This document shows, one piece after another, positions 25,462-34,888 of a stretch of 64,000 nucleotides of DNA. Every line of letters begins with the position of its first letter. Positions within the stretch are counted from its first letter, which is position 1. Where the stretch lies: positions 17,051-81,050 of the forward strand of contig JAFRMB010000113.1 of the NCBI GenBank assembly GCA_017430945.1. Reading direction: 5' to 3'. Under the pieces are notes generated by a model. It ran no database searches and was not told the origin of the DNA. It was given only the letters and a program-made list of their open reading frames with translations. Origin of the DNA: Clostridia bacterium (GTDB lineage: Bacteria > Bacillota_A > Clostridia > Christensenellales > Aristaeellaceae). The translations under genes were made by a program, and so were the position numbers.

Positions 25462-26553
25462 TCAGATCACACGGGGAAACGGCGCGCTCTTGTCCTCTAT
25501 GTCGGCGCCGATCTTTTTGAGTTCCTGTAAGGTCTTTTCGTTGACGGGGATACCTTCGGCCATGCGGACTTTCCTGGACTCCATTTCCTTTTCGCCGTGC
25601 GTGTAGATGCGGCTGCATCCATCGGCCTTCGGCGAATTGCGGATCTTGTCGAGGTATTCCGAGAACGCAGCGCGGATCTTTGCCTTCTCGCCGAAGATGC
25701 CGTAGTCCACTGCGATAAAGGTATGGCAGATGCCGGAACCGCTGCCGGTACGATAGATGCGGTCCGCGGTGGTCCCGCCGGAGAGTATGGCCGTGAACAG
25801 TTCGACGATCACGCCGAGGCCATAGCCTTTGTGCCCTCCCATCAACTCGCTGGAGCCACCCAGCGGCAGTATGCCGCCGCCTGCTTTGTGTATGATGTTG
25901 TCCAGTATCCGCGGTGCATCCTGCGAATCGAGTCCCTTCTCATCCACGCCCCATCCGATCGGCACCGGTGTGCCGCGCTTTGTGTAGACCTCGAACTTGC
26001 CGCGGGGCACGACCGTCGTCGCACAGTCGAACAGGAAGGGCACAGGATCTGCGGGCATCGACAGCGCGATGGGATTCGTGCCGATCATCGGCTGCTTTCC
26101 GTAAACCGGCACCATGATCTCCTCGGTATTCGTCATGCAAATGCCCATCAGGTCCTCGCGCATCGCCATTTCGGTATAAAAACCGGCGATGCCGTAGTGG
26201 TTCGAATTGCGCACTTCCACCATGCCGCAGCCGACGCTCTTCGCCTTTTCGATCGCCATGCGCATGGCGCGCTGTCCGATCACTTGCCCCATGGCATTGT
26301 GTGCATCGATCACCGCGGAAACAGGCGTCTCATAGACGATCTCTGGCACGGCATGCACATCGACCATACCCGAAGTCACCTCGAAGGCATATCGGACCAT
26401 GCGCTGAACGCCGTGAGACTCGATGCCGTTCAGATCAGCCGCAAGCACCACTGACGCGATCTCATGGCTCTCCTCATTGGAAAAACCGTATGCGCGAAAC
26501 ACAGCCTCGCAAAAGGTCAACAGTTCCTGGTAGTCGAGATTGATGTATTGCAT
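25462..26553 (-). CDS. LDH2/MDH2-type NAD(P)-dependent oxidoreductase
   Basis: 363 residues from ATG 26553, behind AGGAGTG. The non-Rossmann malate/L-lactate dehydrogenase type 2 fold, a family that includes YiaK (2,3-diketo-L-gulonate reductase), AllD (ureidoglycolate) and sulfolactate dehydrogenases. Visible family blocks: catalytic-His region GIESHGVQRM, VRNSNHYGIAGFY, TNPIALSMPA and the MGGHKGYGLG cofactor loop. Reduces or oxidises a 2-keto/2-hydroxy acid in the cytoplasm. It is the last gene of the sugar operon, so the substrate is probably an acid derived from the imported sugar. The exact substrate cannot be read from sequence. Confidence 0.88.
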   Translation of the reverse strand: MQYINLDYQELLTFCEAVFRAYGFSNEESHEIASVVLAADLNGIESHGVQRMVRYAFEVTSGMVDVHAVPEIVYETPVSAVIDAHNAMGQVIGQRAMRMAIEKAKSVGCGMVEVRNSNHYGIAGFYTEMAMREDLMGICMTNTEEIMVPVYGKQPMIGTNPIALSMPADPVPFLFDCATTVVPRGKFEVYTKRGTPVPIGWGVDEKGLDSQDAPRILDNIIHKAGGGILPLGGSSELMGGHKGYGLGVIVELFTAILSGGTTADRIYRTGSGSGICHTFIAVDYGIFGEKAKIRAAFSEYLDKIRNSPKADGCSRIYTHGEKEMESRKVRMAEGIPVNEKTLQELKKIGADIEDKSAPFPRVI

Positions 26554-26595
26554 GGATAAACACTCCTTTCTAATCAAAAGCAAGAGTTTCGCACA

Positions 26596-27711
26596 TCACC
26601 CGATGTCTGACAGCGCGTCCCCGGCCGTCTCCTTTGCACATCGTCCGGCAGCAGTATACAGGGCATTCTGCACCGACCGGGTGTCGCCGCCGTCCATACA
26701 GGCTTTGATGCACGCCTTGCATGGCGCTGTACCGATCCGTGCAAACGAGCGTACAGCCCGCTCGGTAAAACCGCCCGGAGTCGCGTGACGACGGGTGTTC
26801 TCTTCCAGGATGGTGCGCGTACCGAGCTGTGCTTCGATGAGGAACAGTTCCATGGAACCGCACACGTGACGGTGAGCGGCCGCCTCTTCCGCGCCATTTT
26901 CAAGCGCATAGGCCATGATGCCGGCGTGCCAGTTTTCGAGCATCGCCGCCGCTGCTGCCGTCACACGAGCGTCCCCGATACAGTCCCCTGACGGCACGAT
27001 GTCTGCAACTATGTCGATGAAACGCCTGTGAAGCGCCTGTCTGAGCGTCTGCGCGACCTGTGAGAGATGCGCCTCCATTCCCCGCGCCGCCAGTTCATCC
27101 TGCAGGATAAAGCAGAATTCATACATGACATGACACGCGCAGTTCAACGCGATGTACAGCGGCATTTGTGCAGGTGGAAGCGTCAGAACACAGCCTGTCT
27201 CTTCCAGAAAACGCTTCGCCCTGTCGCGATGGATCGCCGGCCATTCTCCGGCGGGATCGAAGGCCATGAAGGAGACCCCAATTGGTGCGGTATCATACCC
27301 GCCGACTTCCCGCTGCATGCTCGGGATCATGCACACTGCATTCACGCCGCTGCCAAGCACATCCGCATAGCGCTCAACCCTTGGCGTGGATGCAAATGAA
27401 TAGACGTCCGGAAGCATACGGCCTCTTTCGCGGAGACGCTCAAAATACGGGCGGATATCCTCATTAAGGACCTGCTCGATCTGCGGCGGCTTGACCGCCA
27501 GCACGATGACGTCCGGCGCCAGTCTGTTCAGGACATCGGTCGTTCCACCCACCTGTATCCGAAATGGGTATCCGGCCTGCAGCATTTCAAGGTCACGGTC
27601 CGTCGCCTTGACAGCCACGAGGTCGTCAGCCATATCCGCACCCATCAACCGCTCAAAGCAGGGCACGATGTACTGTCCCAGCACACCAAAGCCGATAAGG
27701 ACGCTTTTCAT
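26596..27711 (-). CDS. ProC-like NAD(P)-dependent dehydrogenase
   Basis: 371 residues from ATG 27711, 12 nt after GGGAGG. The N-terminal Rossmann domain starts VLIGFGVLGQYIVPCF (GxGxxG-like) and contains DVIVLAVKPPQIEQVL, as in pyrroline-5-carboxylate reductase. A helical domain with TPGGFTERAV, the ProC dimerisation motif, lies near residue 325. It is about 100 residues longer than ProC, and the region between is Cys- and His-rich. In this sugar operon a role in proline synthesis is unlikely. Perhaps a dehydrogenase for a sugar-derived acid or phosphate, but that is inference from context. Confidence 0.75.
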   Translation of the reverse strand: MKSVLIGFGVLGQYIVPCFERLMGADMADDLVAVKATDRDLEMLQAGYPFRIQVGGTTDVLNRLAPDVIVLAVKPPQIEQVLNEDIRPYFERLRERGRMLPDVYSFASTPRVERYADVLGSGVNAVCMIPSMQREVGGYDTAPIGVSFMAFDPAGEWPAIHRDRAKRFLEETGCVLTLPPAQMPLYIALNCACHVMYEFCFILQDELAARGMEAHLSQVAQTLRQALHRRFIDIVADIVPSGDCIGDARVTAAAAAMLENWHAGIMAYALENGAEEAAAHRHVCGSMELFLIEAQLGTRTILEENTRRHATPGGFTERAVRSFARIGTAPCKACIKACMDGGDTRSVQNALYTAAGRCAKETAGDALSDIG

Positions 27712-27810
27712 ACCTCGCTTCATCCTCCCGCATGATGACATGACGGACGGTTCGGTTCGGCCCGGTCTCGGACGACTGTCCGCGTCTGCCTCTACATATG
27801 CCGAAACGTT

Positions 27811-28470
27811 TCAACCGAGTTCGCGATTGAAGCGGCGGCAGGCCTCGACCAGGCCGCCCGGTTGCCTGAAGATGTTGTGCACCGTTCCGACGATCACGTC
27901 GACGCCGATCTCCTTGCATCGATGCCCCTTTTCATAATCGATGCCGCCGTCGACGTTGATCAGGAAATCACACCCATGTTTTTTCCGAAGCACAGCGATC
28001 TCCTGAAGCCGCTCCAAACCACCCTCAAGGAACGGCTGTCCGGCAAATCCCGGCTCGACGGTCATGAGGGTGATCATATCGACATACCGGATGAACGGTT
28101 CGATATGGTCGATGCGTTGGCTGGGATTGATCAGTATGCCTGGCTTCATGCCTGCGGCCCGGATATCGTTGATGGTACGGCGCACGAAGCGCGTCGCATC
28201 CGTATGGAAGGATACATAATCAGATCCGGCATCTGCCAGGCGCCGCACATAGCTGGACGGATCGTCCACCATGATGTGCACGTCCATGATGATCTGGGGA
28301 TAGGCGCGCTTCAGTTCCTCGATGAGCTTGATGGGCATGCACAGGTTCGGCACGTAGTGGCCGTCCATCAGATCGATGTGAAACATCTGTGCGCCGCCTT
28401 CGACGACCTGATCGAGCTGCTCCTTCATGTTGAGGAAATCGCAATTGATGACGGAAACTGAATTCAACAT
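27811..28470 (-). CDS. Ribulose-phosphate 3-epimerase-like protein
   Basis: 219 residues, a TIM-barrel of the Rpe/AlsE family, which epimerises C3 of ketose 5- or 6-phosphates. Metal ligands are present: FHIDLMDGHYVPN, MDVHIMVDDP and NVDGGID, and the phosphate loop TVEPGFAGQPF is intact. The first-strand motif S-x-D (SILSADF in Rpe) is INCDF here, and the end loop GSAIF is GTVHNIF. This points to a ketose phosphate other than ribulose-5-phosphate, e.g. an allulose-6-phosphate-type substrate (inference). Part of the sugar operon. Confidence 0.85.
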   Translation of the reverse strand: MLNSVSVINCDFLNMKEQLDQVVEGGAQMFHIDLMDGHYVPNLCMPIKLIEELKRAYPQIIMDVHIMVDDPSSYVRRLADAGSDYVSFHTDATRFVRRTINDIRAAGMKPGILINPSQRIDHIEPFIRYVDMITLMTVEPGFAGQPFLEGGLERLQEIAVLRKKHGCDFLINVDGGIDYEKGHRCKEIGVDVIVGTVHNIFRQPGGLVEACRRFNRELG

Positions 28471-28542
28471 TCCCTGGCCCTCCTGTATGATAGCTTTCCA
28501 AATATCCCTGTCTGCCTTTCCAGAGATGTGCTTTCAGGCAAA

Positions 28543-29289
28543 CTAAATGGTGGCACCGCCGTCGCAAACCAGGTTCACGCCCGTCATATAGCTGTTCGCC
28601 GGATCTGCCAGGAACAGGATCCCTGTGGCGATCTCCTCCGGCGTGCCCAGCCTTCCAAGCGGCTGCCGACGTTCAAAGGCCAGCTTCTCAGCAACGGGAT
28701 CGGCCGCAGTGTCGATGCGCGCCTGGAGCGACGGACTGTACACCGTGCCCGGGCTGATGGCATTGATGCGAATGCCGTCGGTGATATACTCTGCAGCCAT
28801 GGACTTCGTCAGTGCAATGACCGCGCCCTTTGTGGCAGAATACAGCGCCCGGTTTTTGAGCCCCTTGAAGCCCGCTACAGAGGCGACGTTGACGATGGCG
28901 CCGCCCCTTCCGCGCATGCGCTTCACAGCCTCACGGCATGTCAGGAATATCGCCTTGACATTGGTGTTGAACGCGCGGTCCCACTCATCCATGTCGGTGC
29001 GCTCCAGATCGCCCTGTGGAACGATCCCTGCGCAGTTGACCAGGACATCGGGCATCCCGGCAGCTTCAAACAGGCGATCGACGGTCGACTCGAGCGCGAT
29101 GTCGCCGATCACGGCGTCGCAGGCACAGCCACGCCTTTCTATATCAGCTTTGACGGACAGGCAGCTTTCGGTCCGCGCGTTCACGATCAAACGGGACGCT
29201 CCGGCTTCTGCAAATGCCAGCGCAGCAGCCTTGCCTATGCCGGCGCCTGCGCCGGTCACGATGACGGTCATGCCGCTGAATCCACTCAT
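28543..29289 (-). CDS. Short-chain dehydrogenase/reductase
   Basis: 248 residues, classical SDR. Cofactor loop TGAGAGIGKA (12-21), NNAG equivalent NCAG, catalytic Ser region VNVASVAGFKG, and the YSATKGAV catalytic Tyr-Lys. The C-terminal end TGVNLVCDGGATI is typical. An Arg in the NARTESCL segment after the second strand hints at NADP preference. The start ATG 29289 follows AGAGGT, 2 nt after the GntR stop, so the two are co-translated. Likely oxidises or reduces a sugar or polyol in the operon's pathway. Confidence 0.92.
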   Translation of the reverse strand: MSGFSGMTVIVTGAGAGIGKAAALAFAEAGASRLIVNARTESCLSVKADIERRGCACDAVIGDIALESTVDRLFEAAGMPDVLVNCAGIVPQGDLERTDMDEWDRAFNTNVKAIFLTCREAVKRMRGRGGAIVNVASVAGFKGLKNRALYSATKGAVIALTKSMAAEYITDGIRINAISPGTVYSPSLQARIDTAADPVAEKLAFERRQPLGRLGTPEEIATGILFLADPANSYMTGVNLVCDGGATI

Positions 29290-29291
29290 AT

Positions 29292-29978
29292 TTACCTCTT
29301 TCCCGGGCGAAAGTATTGCGGATATCTCGCCCTGATCTCGTCGTAGTCACTGATGGCGCGCGTCAGATGTCGCTCGCACATTGCACGGGCCACGGCTGCC
29401 TCGCCTGCGTCGATAGCGCGCACCATCGCGTCATGTTCCTCGATCAATTCCGGGGCATTGCTCAGGTCGAAGCTGATGAACCGCATGCGATTGAAATGCA
29501 TCGAGTGTTCCCGGATGACCCTGTAGATGGCTGAGCAGTCGCACATATCGTAGATCAGCCCGTGGAAGTCTTCGTCGAGCGTCAAAAATTCGTCGCGGTT
29601 CCGGGTCCCGACAATCTTCTGTCGAGCGACATTCTCCAGAAGCCTTTCCATGATCTCCGCGTTCCGCATGTCACAGGCACGTTCGACCAAAGCAGATTCG
29701 AAGACATAGCGCAGGTAGCGGGTATCTTCGATCGGCTTTTCTTCCAGGCACGCCACATAGGTTCCGTGATGCGGCACGATCTCCACGATCTGCGACCGCT
29801 TGAGATCGAGCACAGCCTCGTGCAGCGGCGTGCGGCTCAGGTGCATGCACTCAGCAAGCTCTTTCTCCTGAAGCTGCTCGCCCGGCTCGAGCTTCATGTG
29901 AACGATGTTGTAGATCAGCACGCGCCGCGCGTACGCGCTCGCGCTTTCCCTGGATAAGCGATCCAATAGCTTCAGCAT
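29292..29978 (-). CDS. GntR-family regulator, FadR/FCD type
   Basis: 228 residues from ATG 29978, 8 nt after GAGGG. An N-terminal winged helix (about 5-75: LEPGEQLQEKELAECMHLSRTPLHEAVLDL split over two helices) and a C-terminal all-helical FCD domain (about 80-215) with the metal/ligand pattern Asp...His (LDEDFHGLIYD), then EEHDAMVRAI and CERHLTRAI. FCD regulators usually respond to small organic or sugar acids. It sits inside the sugar operon between the permeases and the dehydrogenases and probably represses it; the palindrome at 34889-34904 over the operon promoter is a candidate site. Confidence 0.9.
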   Translation of the reverse strand: MLKLLDRLSRESASAYARRVLIYNIVHMKLEPGEQLQEKELAECMHLSRTPLHEAVLDLKRSQIVEIVPHHGTYVACLEEKPIEDTRYLRYVFESALVERACDMRNAEIMERLLENVARQKIVGTRNRDEFLTLDEDFHGLIYDMCDCSAIYRVIREHSMHFNRMRFISFDLSNAPELIEEHDAMVRAIDAGEAAVARAMCERHLTRAISDYDEIRARYPQYFRPGKR

Positions 29979-30065
29979 CTTTGCATCCCTCGCAAAAGCG
30001 GTCCAGGCCGGCTCTGCCTGCACGTCGACCGGCAGGCAGAAGACCCGTCTGACGCGATGACGCCT

Positions 30066-31073
30066 CTATTTTGCCATGTCCCCCGAAGGTTCGACCATCG
30101 TCGCTGCCATCTCGCTTCGGATGTCTGTGATGCGCTGTAGCAGCACTGCACCCAACAGTATTCCGCCGGTGATGACGTCCTTCCAGTAAGGGCTTATGGT
30201 CCCATTCAGGTTGATGATGTTGGTGATCAGCTGAAGGAACAGCACGCCGAAGAATATGCCGTATATCTTGCCGACGCCGCCCGTGGTGCTGGTCCCGCCG
30301 ATCACGATGGCCGCCATGATCGTCATCTCCCAACCCACGAAGGATGTCGGCTGTCCGGCAGAGATGTGACCGCTGAGTATGACGCCGGTGAGACCGGCGG
30401 TCATGCCGCTCATCATGAAGATGAGGATCTTGACCTTGTCCACACTGACGCCCATCATCGCAGCCGCTTCTTCATTGCCGCCTATGGCGTATACCGCTCG
30501 ACCGAAGCTCGTGTAACCCAACACGATCGTGAACACGACGATCAGGCAGATGAAGATCGCCGCGGACACCGGCAAAAGGCCGAACAGGTTCGCGTTGCCC
30601 ATGGCCTTCAGGAGATGGGCGGATGTGTCGATCTCCTTTGATAGCTCGTTGTTCACAAGAAGTGCCGTGCCCCTCGCCGCCAGCTGGACGCCCAGGGTGG
30701 CGATGAACGGCTGCACTTTGAACTTTGCCACCACGACGCCGCTCAGGCAACCGAACAGCGCGCCGCAGATCAGGCCCACCGCAAGGCTGGCCGCGAGGCC
30801 ATAGGGGCTTGCAAAGGCGGAGAACATGCTCGCGGCCGCAGCCACCGCAGCGACGGACAGGTCGCGGGCGCCGATCAGGAAACATAGATTCACGCCGATT
30901 CCCATGATGCCCAGCATGGACGCGCTGAACAGCACGTTCATCAGGTTGCGCCTGTAATTCAGAAAGGTGTTGCCGTAAAGCACCGTACCGACGATCAGCA
31001 TCATCACGACAGCGAGCAGAGCGATGTTTCGCTTGATGAAGTCAGACCAATTGATGTGTTTCATCTCCTCCAC
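30066..31073 (-). CDS. Sugar ABC transporter permease (RbsC-like), second
   Basis: 335 residues, CUT2-family permease with about eight to ten hydrophobic helices and the conserved GAxDLSVAAV and GGNEEAAAMMGV (EAA-like) loops. It is 4 nt after the other permease gene, with a ribosome binding site GGAGGTGGAGG in the gap. Together the two probably form a heterodimeric channel for a monosaccharide. Confidence 0.92.
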   Translation of the reverse strand: MEEMKHINWSDFIKRNIALLAVVMMLIVGTVLYGNTFLNYRRNLMNVLFSASMLGIMGIGVNLCFLIGARDLSVAAVAAAASMFSAFASPYGLAASLAVGLICGALFGCLSGVVVAKFKVQPFIATLGVQLAARGTALLVNNELSKEIDTSAHLLKAMGNANLFGLLPVSAAIFICLIVVFTIVLGYTSFGRAVYAIGGNEEAAAMMGVSVDKVKILIFMMSGMTAGLTGVILSGHISAGQPTSFVGWEMTIMAAIVIGGTSTTGGVGKIYGIFFGVLFLQLITNIINLNGTISPYWKDVITGGILLGAVLLQRITDIRSEMAATMVEPSGDMAK

Positions 31074-31077
31074 CTCC

Positions 31078-32067
31078 TTATACGCTCTTCTCGCGCTGGA
31101 TGGCCAGGGCGATGATGATGATCGCCGCTTTTATGATGTTGGCGACCGCATAAGGCAGACCGTTCATGTTGACGGTCGAACCGACGAGCGTCATGATGAT
31201 ACAGCCCATGATAGAGCCGATCACGTTGGCCTTGCCGCCCTTCATGGAGGTGCCGCCGACGGCCACCGCCGCGATGGCATCCATCTCATAGGAGGTGCCG
31301 AGCTCATTTGGATCCAGCGCGGCGTTGCGGCACATGGTCAGTATGCCGCACATCGCGGCGAAGACCGCGGATAGAATGTAGACGATCAATATGATCCTCA
31401 TGGTGTTGACGCCCGAGAGCCTTGCAGCGCGCTCGTTACCGCCGATGGCTTCCACGCGCTTGCCAAGCACGGTTTTCTGGACCAGTATGACGCCCACGAT
31501 GATGATGGCGATGAAGAACACCAGCTGGATAGGGACCCGGGCCGAACCTGGGAAGCGATATACGCCCAACAGGTTCACTTCCGGATACAGCGTTTTCCGA
31601 TCCAATGGAAACACGGTTGATTTGGCCAGCATAACGGTGATCCCCCGCATCACGATCTGCATGACGAGGGTCAGTATGACCGGCTGCACCTTGAACCTGC
31701 CGATCAGAAACCCCGTGAAGGCGCCGATGCAGCCGCAGGCGGCGATGGAAATGATGCAGAACAGCCAGAAATTATACCCGTTCGTGATGGCTTTGGCAAC
31801 GATGAACCCTGCGAAAGCCATGACGGAACCGGTCGAGATGTCGATGCCGCCGGCGGAAATGACGATGGTCATGCCGATGGTCATGAACAGAATCGGCGTC
31901 GCCTGTCTGACCACCAGCCAAAGTGTGTTCAGCGACAGGAAGTTTCTGGTGATGCAGATATTGATGACCAGCAGGATAGCCAGAGCGATGGCGGCGCCAT
32001 AGCGCATAAAGGCGTCCCGGAATGTGAGCTTCTGGCTGTCAGCCACGGTGGCTGCGTTCGTATTCAT
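31078..32067 (-). CDS. Sugar ABC transporter permease (RbsC-like), first
   Basis: 329 residues, CUT2-family permease. Conserved blocks: SAGGIDISTGSVMAFAGF, GGNERAARLSGV (the loop docking the ATPase) and AVAVGGTSMKGGKANV. The start ATG 32067 lies 17 nt after the ATPase stop behind GGAGCG. The pairing of two different RbsC-like permeases, rather than a homodimer, is seen in several CUT2 systems. Confidence 0.92.
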   Translation of the reverse strand: MNTNAATVADSQKLTFRDAFMRYGAAIALAILLVINICITRNFLSLNTLWLVVRQATPILFMTIGMTIVISAGGIDISTGSVMAFAGFIVAKAITNGYNFWLFCIISIAACGCIGAFTGFLIGRFKVQPVILTLVMQIVMRGITVMLAKSTVFPLDRKTLYPEVNLLGVYRFPGSARVPIQLVFFIAIIIVGVILVQKTVLGKRVEAIGGNERAARLSGVNTMRIILIVYILSAVFAAMCGILTMCRNAALDPNELGTSYEMDAIAAVAVGGTSMKGGKANVIGSIMGCIIMTLVGSTVNMNGLPYAVANIIKAAIIIIALAIQREKSV

Positions 32068-32084
32068 GCTTAGCCGCTCCTTTC

Positions 32085-33605
32085 CTATATCGCGTCGCCC
32101 TGTGCGATGGTCCGCATGATGTTGTCAGATGTGATCTCAGGTCCTACAAGTTCACCGATGACCCTGCCCTCTCGCAGCACGGCGACCCTGTCACAGCCGC
32201 GCACCAGCTCGTCCAGCTCGGAAGAGATATAAAGGACGCTGATGCCCTGCTCTGCGATCTCACGGATCAGATCCTCGATCTCTCCCTTTGCGCCGACGTC
32301 TATGCCGCGCGTCGGCTCGTCGAGTATGATCATGTCAGGCTTGGTGGCGAGCCAGCGTGACAGGATGACCTTTTGCTGATTGCCGCCGGAGAGATCCTTT
32401 ATCTTTGTGGAGATGCTCGGCGTCTTGATGGCCATCTTGCCGACGTACTCCCGGGTGATCTCCGCCTGCTTTCGCTTCAGCAGCATGCCGCTTCGACTGA
32501 TGCGCTCCATGATGGGCATGGTCAGGTTGTCCTGTACGCTCATATTGGGGAAGATGCCTTCACCCTTCCGGTCCTCCGAGCAGAAGGCCATCCCTTTGCG
32601 GATCGCCTGCTGCGGGTTTTTGAATCGTATGGCTTGCTGGCGCATGAAGATCTCGCCCACATAGAGCTGATCGTCGCCGAATATGACCTTTGCTGTCTCT
32701 GTGCGCCCGGCGCCCAACAGACCGGCAAGCCCGAGGACTTCGCCTTTGTGCAGCTTCAGATTCACGCCGTTCAGGCGGTGGGTACCGTTTCGGATGTCCT
32801 TTATCTCACAGAGCACTTCGGCATTCTGCTTTTCCGGGTCATACGCCTTATGCTTGTTCACAAGGCTCGAGGCGTCCCTGCCGAGCATGAGTGAGATCAG
32901 CTTCAGCTTCGGAAGCTCACCGATCGGCTGGCAGGTGACGAATTCACCGTCCTTAAGGATGGTGACGCGATCGCAGATCTCGTAGATCTCATCCATTTTG
33001 TGGGTGATGAATATGGTTGAAATACCGCGCTCCTTGAGCCTGCGAACGGCGTTGAACAGGATCTGGACCTCCTGATTGTCCAGTGACGAGGTGGCCTCGT
33101 CCATGATGAGGAGCTTTGAGTTGATGGAGAGCGCTCGGGCGACACACACCATCTGCTGTATGGCCGTGGATTGACGTCCGAGTAGAGCATTGACATCGAC
33201 ATCGACGCCCAGGGCATTCAGCGCCTGCTTTGCGTCGTCGCACATGGCCTTCCAATCGATCAGTCCATGTTTCTTGGGCGCGTTGCCGAGAAATATGTTT
33301 TCAGCGATGCTGAGGTTCGGGGCCAGGTTCAACTCCTGAAAGATCGGGCTTATACCCAGTCGCTGTGCCTCGAGCGTGCTGCGCGGATTGATGCTTTTGC
33401 CTTCCAACAGCTCTTCACCGGAATTGGGATCGCGGTGATAATAGCCGGTCAGTATCTTTATGAGCGTCGATTTCCCGGCTCCGTTCTCGCCCATCAGACC
33501 CATGACTTCGCCTTTGTAGACGGTGAAGCTCACATTCTTCAGCGCCTTGACGCCGGGAAAGGTCTTGGATATATTCTTCATCTCAAGAAGGACTTCGTTG
33601 CTCAT
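32085..33605 (-). CDS. Sugar ABC transporter ATPase, RbsA/MglA-like
   Basis: 506 residues, the double-length ATPase of CUT2 transporters. The first half has Walker A GENGAGKST and a signature variant (STAIQQM), with MDEATSSLD as Walker B. The second half has GLLGAGRTE in place of Walker A, LSGGNQQK as signature and LDEPTRGIDVG. The asymmetry (second Walker A without canonical Lys) is normal for RbsA-type proteins. The start ATG 33605 follows GGAGG. It is separated from the upstream binding-protein gene by a hairpin. Confidence 0.95.
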   Translation of the reverse strand: MSNEVLLEMKNISKTFPGVKALKNVSFTVYKGEVMGLMGENGAGKSTLIKILTGYYHRDPNSGEELLEGKSINPRSTLEAQRLGISPIFQELNLAPNLSIAENIFLGNAPKKHGLIDWKAMCDDAKQALNALGVDVDVNALLGRQSTAIQQMVCVARALSINSKLLIMDEATSSLDNQEVQILFNAVRRLKERGISTIFITHKMDEIYEICDRVTILKDGEFVTCQPIGELPKLKLISLMLGRDASSLVNKHKAYDPEKQNAEVLCEIKDIRNGTHRLNGVNLKLHKGEVLGLAGLLGAGRTETAKVIFGDDQLYVGEIFMRQQAIRFKNPQQAIRKGMAFCSEDRKGEGIFPNMSVQDNLTMPIMERISRSGMLLKRKQAEITREYVGKMAIKTPSISTKIKDLSGGNQQKVILSRWLATKPDMIILDEPTRGIDVGAKGEIEDLIREIAEQGISVLYISSELDELVRGCDRVAVLREGRVIGELVGPEITSDNIMRTIAQGDAI

Positions 33606-33820
33606 GTCAGGTTCCTCCAGACCAATGAGAAATATGCCGGTCTGCCTTGAATATCTATCGACGCATGCATCGCATGCCTATCCCGTCGAGCAGCAGCGCA
33701 ATGGATCCCGTGCAAAACTTTTTCGCCGAAGCCCTGCGGTCTCCGGCGAACGGCACGAGCAGATGTCGATCCCCCCGTTTTACCTGGAAAGATCATCCGA
33801 ACGTGCGTTGTCTCAAGAAA

Positions 33821-33847
33821 GGCCGCCAAGTACGAGACCTGGCGGCC
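33821..33847 (-). terminator. Stem-loop between binding protein and ATPase genes
   Basis: GGCCGCCA (33821-33828) pairs with TGGCGGCC (33840-33847), about 30 nt after the binding-protein stop, then TTTCTTG on the minus strand. Probably an attenuating or RNA-stabilising hairpin that raises binding-protein levels above the membrane parts. The remaining gap 33606-33820 shows no gene. Confidence 0.65.
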
Positions 33848-33876
33848 AAAGGACTGCCACTGGCGGCTATCGTGGA

Positions 33877-34836
33877 TCACCAGCCAGCCTTCTCAAGCTC
33901 TGCAGCGGCATTGTCGATGGTGAAGAAGCGGTCAGCGGCCCAGATCAGGCCTTCGACTTCGCCACCCTCCTGCAGGGTCTTGACGACCTCAGCTGCCTGC
34001 GGCCCGAGCAGCGGAGAGCACTCGGAGCACGCGGCGACGCGGCCGTCGATGATGGCCTCGAGCATCGCGCTCGAACCGTCGCCGATGGACAGGACCTTGA
34101 AGTCCTCGCCTGCGACATAGCCCATGCCTTCGATCGCCTGCAGCGCGCCAAAGGTCATTTCATCGGAGTGGGTCACGATGCAGTCGATGTCGGTGCCATG
34201 CGCCTGGATCATGTTCTCAGTGACCTTCTGGGCCGTGTCGCGCATGTTGTCGCCGACCTGGCTGTCCAGCTTCACATACTTGTCACCGGCCTCTGCCAGC
34301 AGATCCCAGAAGCCCTTGGAGCGGTCCATGGCCGTGGTGGAGCCGGGCGCACCGAAGACCTCGATGATGTTCGCACCGTCAGGATAATTATCGATGATCC
34401 ACTGCGCGCACCACTCGCCTTCTGCGATGGCGTTGGAGCGGATGGCGGTGACATAGTCGACACCGGGCGTGCCGTTGGCCGAGCGGTCAAGCAGGATGAC
34501 CGGAACGCCGGCTTCCTTCGCAGCTTCCAGCGCGGGCACGAGGCCGGCTTCCTCTTTCGGCGGCAGCAGCAGGTAATCGATGTCCTGGGTCAGCAGGTCC
34601 TTCACGTTCGCGACCTGCGTGGCAGTGTCGTTGCCGGCTTCATTCCATACGACTTCCGCGCCGGCACCTTCAAAGCTCGTAAGAACGCTGTTGGTCTCAG
34701 CCGTGCGATATGCATTGGTGTAGTGCATCTGCGCCAGGCCGATCTTAAGGCCAGCAGCCCACTGGTCACCTTCGGCATATGCAGCCATGCAGAACACGAC
34801 AGCAAGGGTCAGCAGGATTGCAAAGATCTTTTTCAT
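33877..34836 (-). CDS. Sugar ABC transporter substrate-binding protein, RbsB-like
   Basis: 319 residues. The signal peptide (1-21) ends AYA|E with no lipobox Cys, so it is predicted to be cleaved by signal peptidase I. The mature protein is a type I periplasmic-binding fold: IGLAQMHYTNAYRT, LLLPPKEEAGL, VILLDRSANG, VTHSDEMTFGALQAIEG. Binds a monosaccharide or related compound for the RbsA/RbsC-type importer downstream. First gene of the minus-strand sugar operon, with promoter and candidate operator immediately upstream. Confidence 0.93.
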   Translation of the reverse strand: MKKIFAILLTLAVVFCMAAYAEGDQWAAGLKIGLAQMHYTNAYRTAETNSVLTSFEGAGAEVVWNEAGNDTATQVANVKDLLTQDIDYLLLPPKEEAGLVPALEAAKEAGVPVILLDRSANGTPGVDYVTAIRSNAIAEGEWCAQWIIDNYPDGANIIEVFGAPGSTTAMDRSKGFWDLLAEAGDKYVKLDSQVGDNMRDTAQKVTENMIQAHGTDIDCIVTHSDEMTFGALQAIEGMGYVAGEDFKVLSIGDGSSAMLEAIIDGRVAACSECSPLLGPQAAEVVKTLQEGGEVEGLIWAADRFFTIDNAAAELEKAGW

Positions 34837-34888
34837 ACTCTTACCTCCTTAAACCTTCCGATTGAATTGCGATGCGTATCAGCATCGT

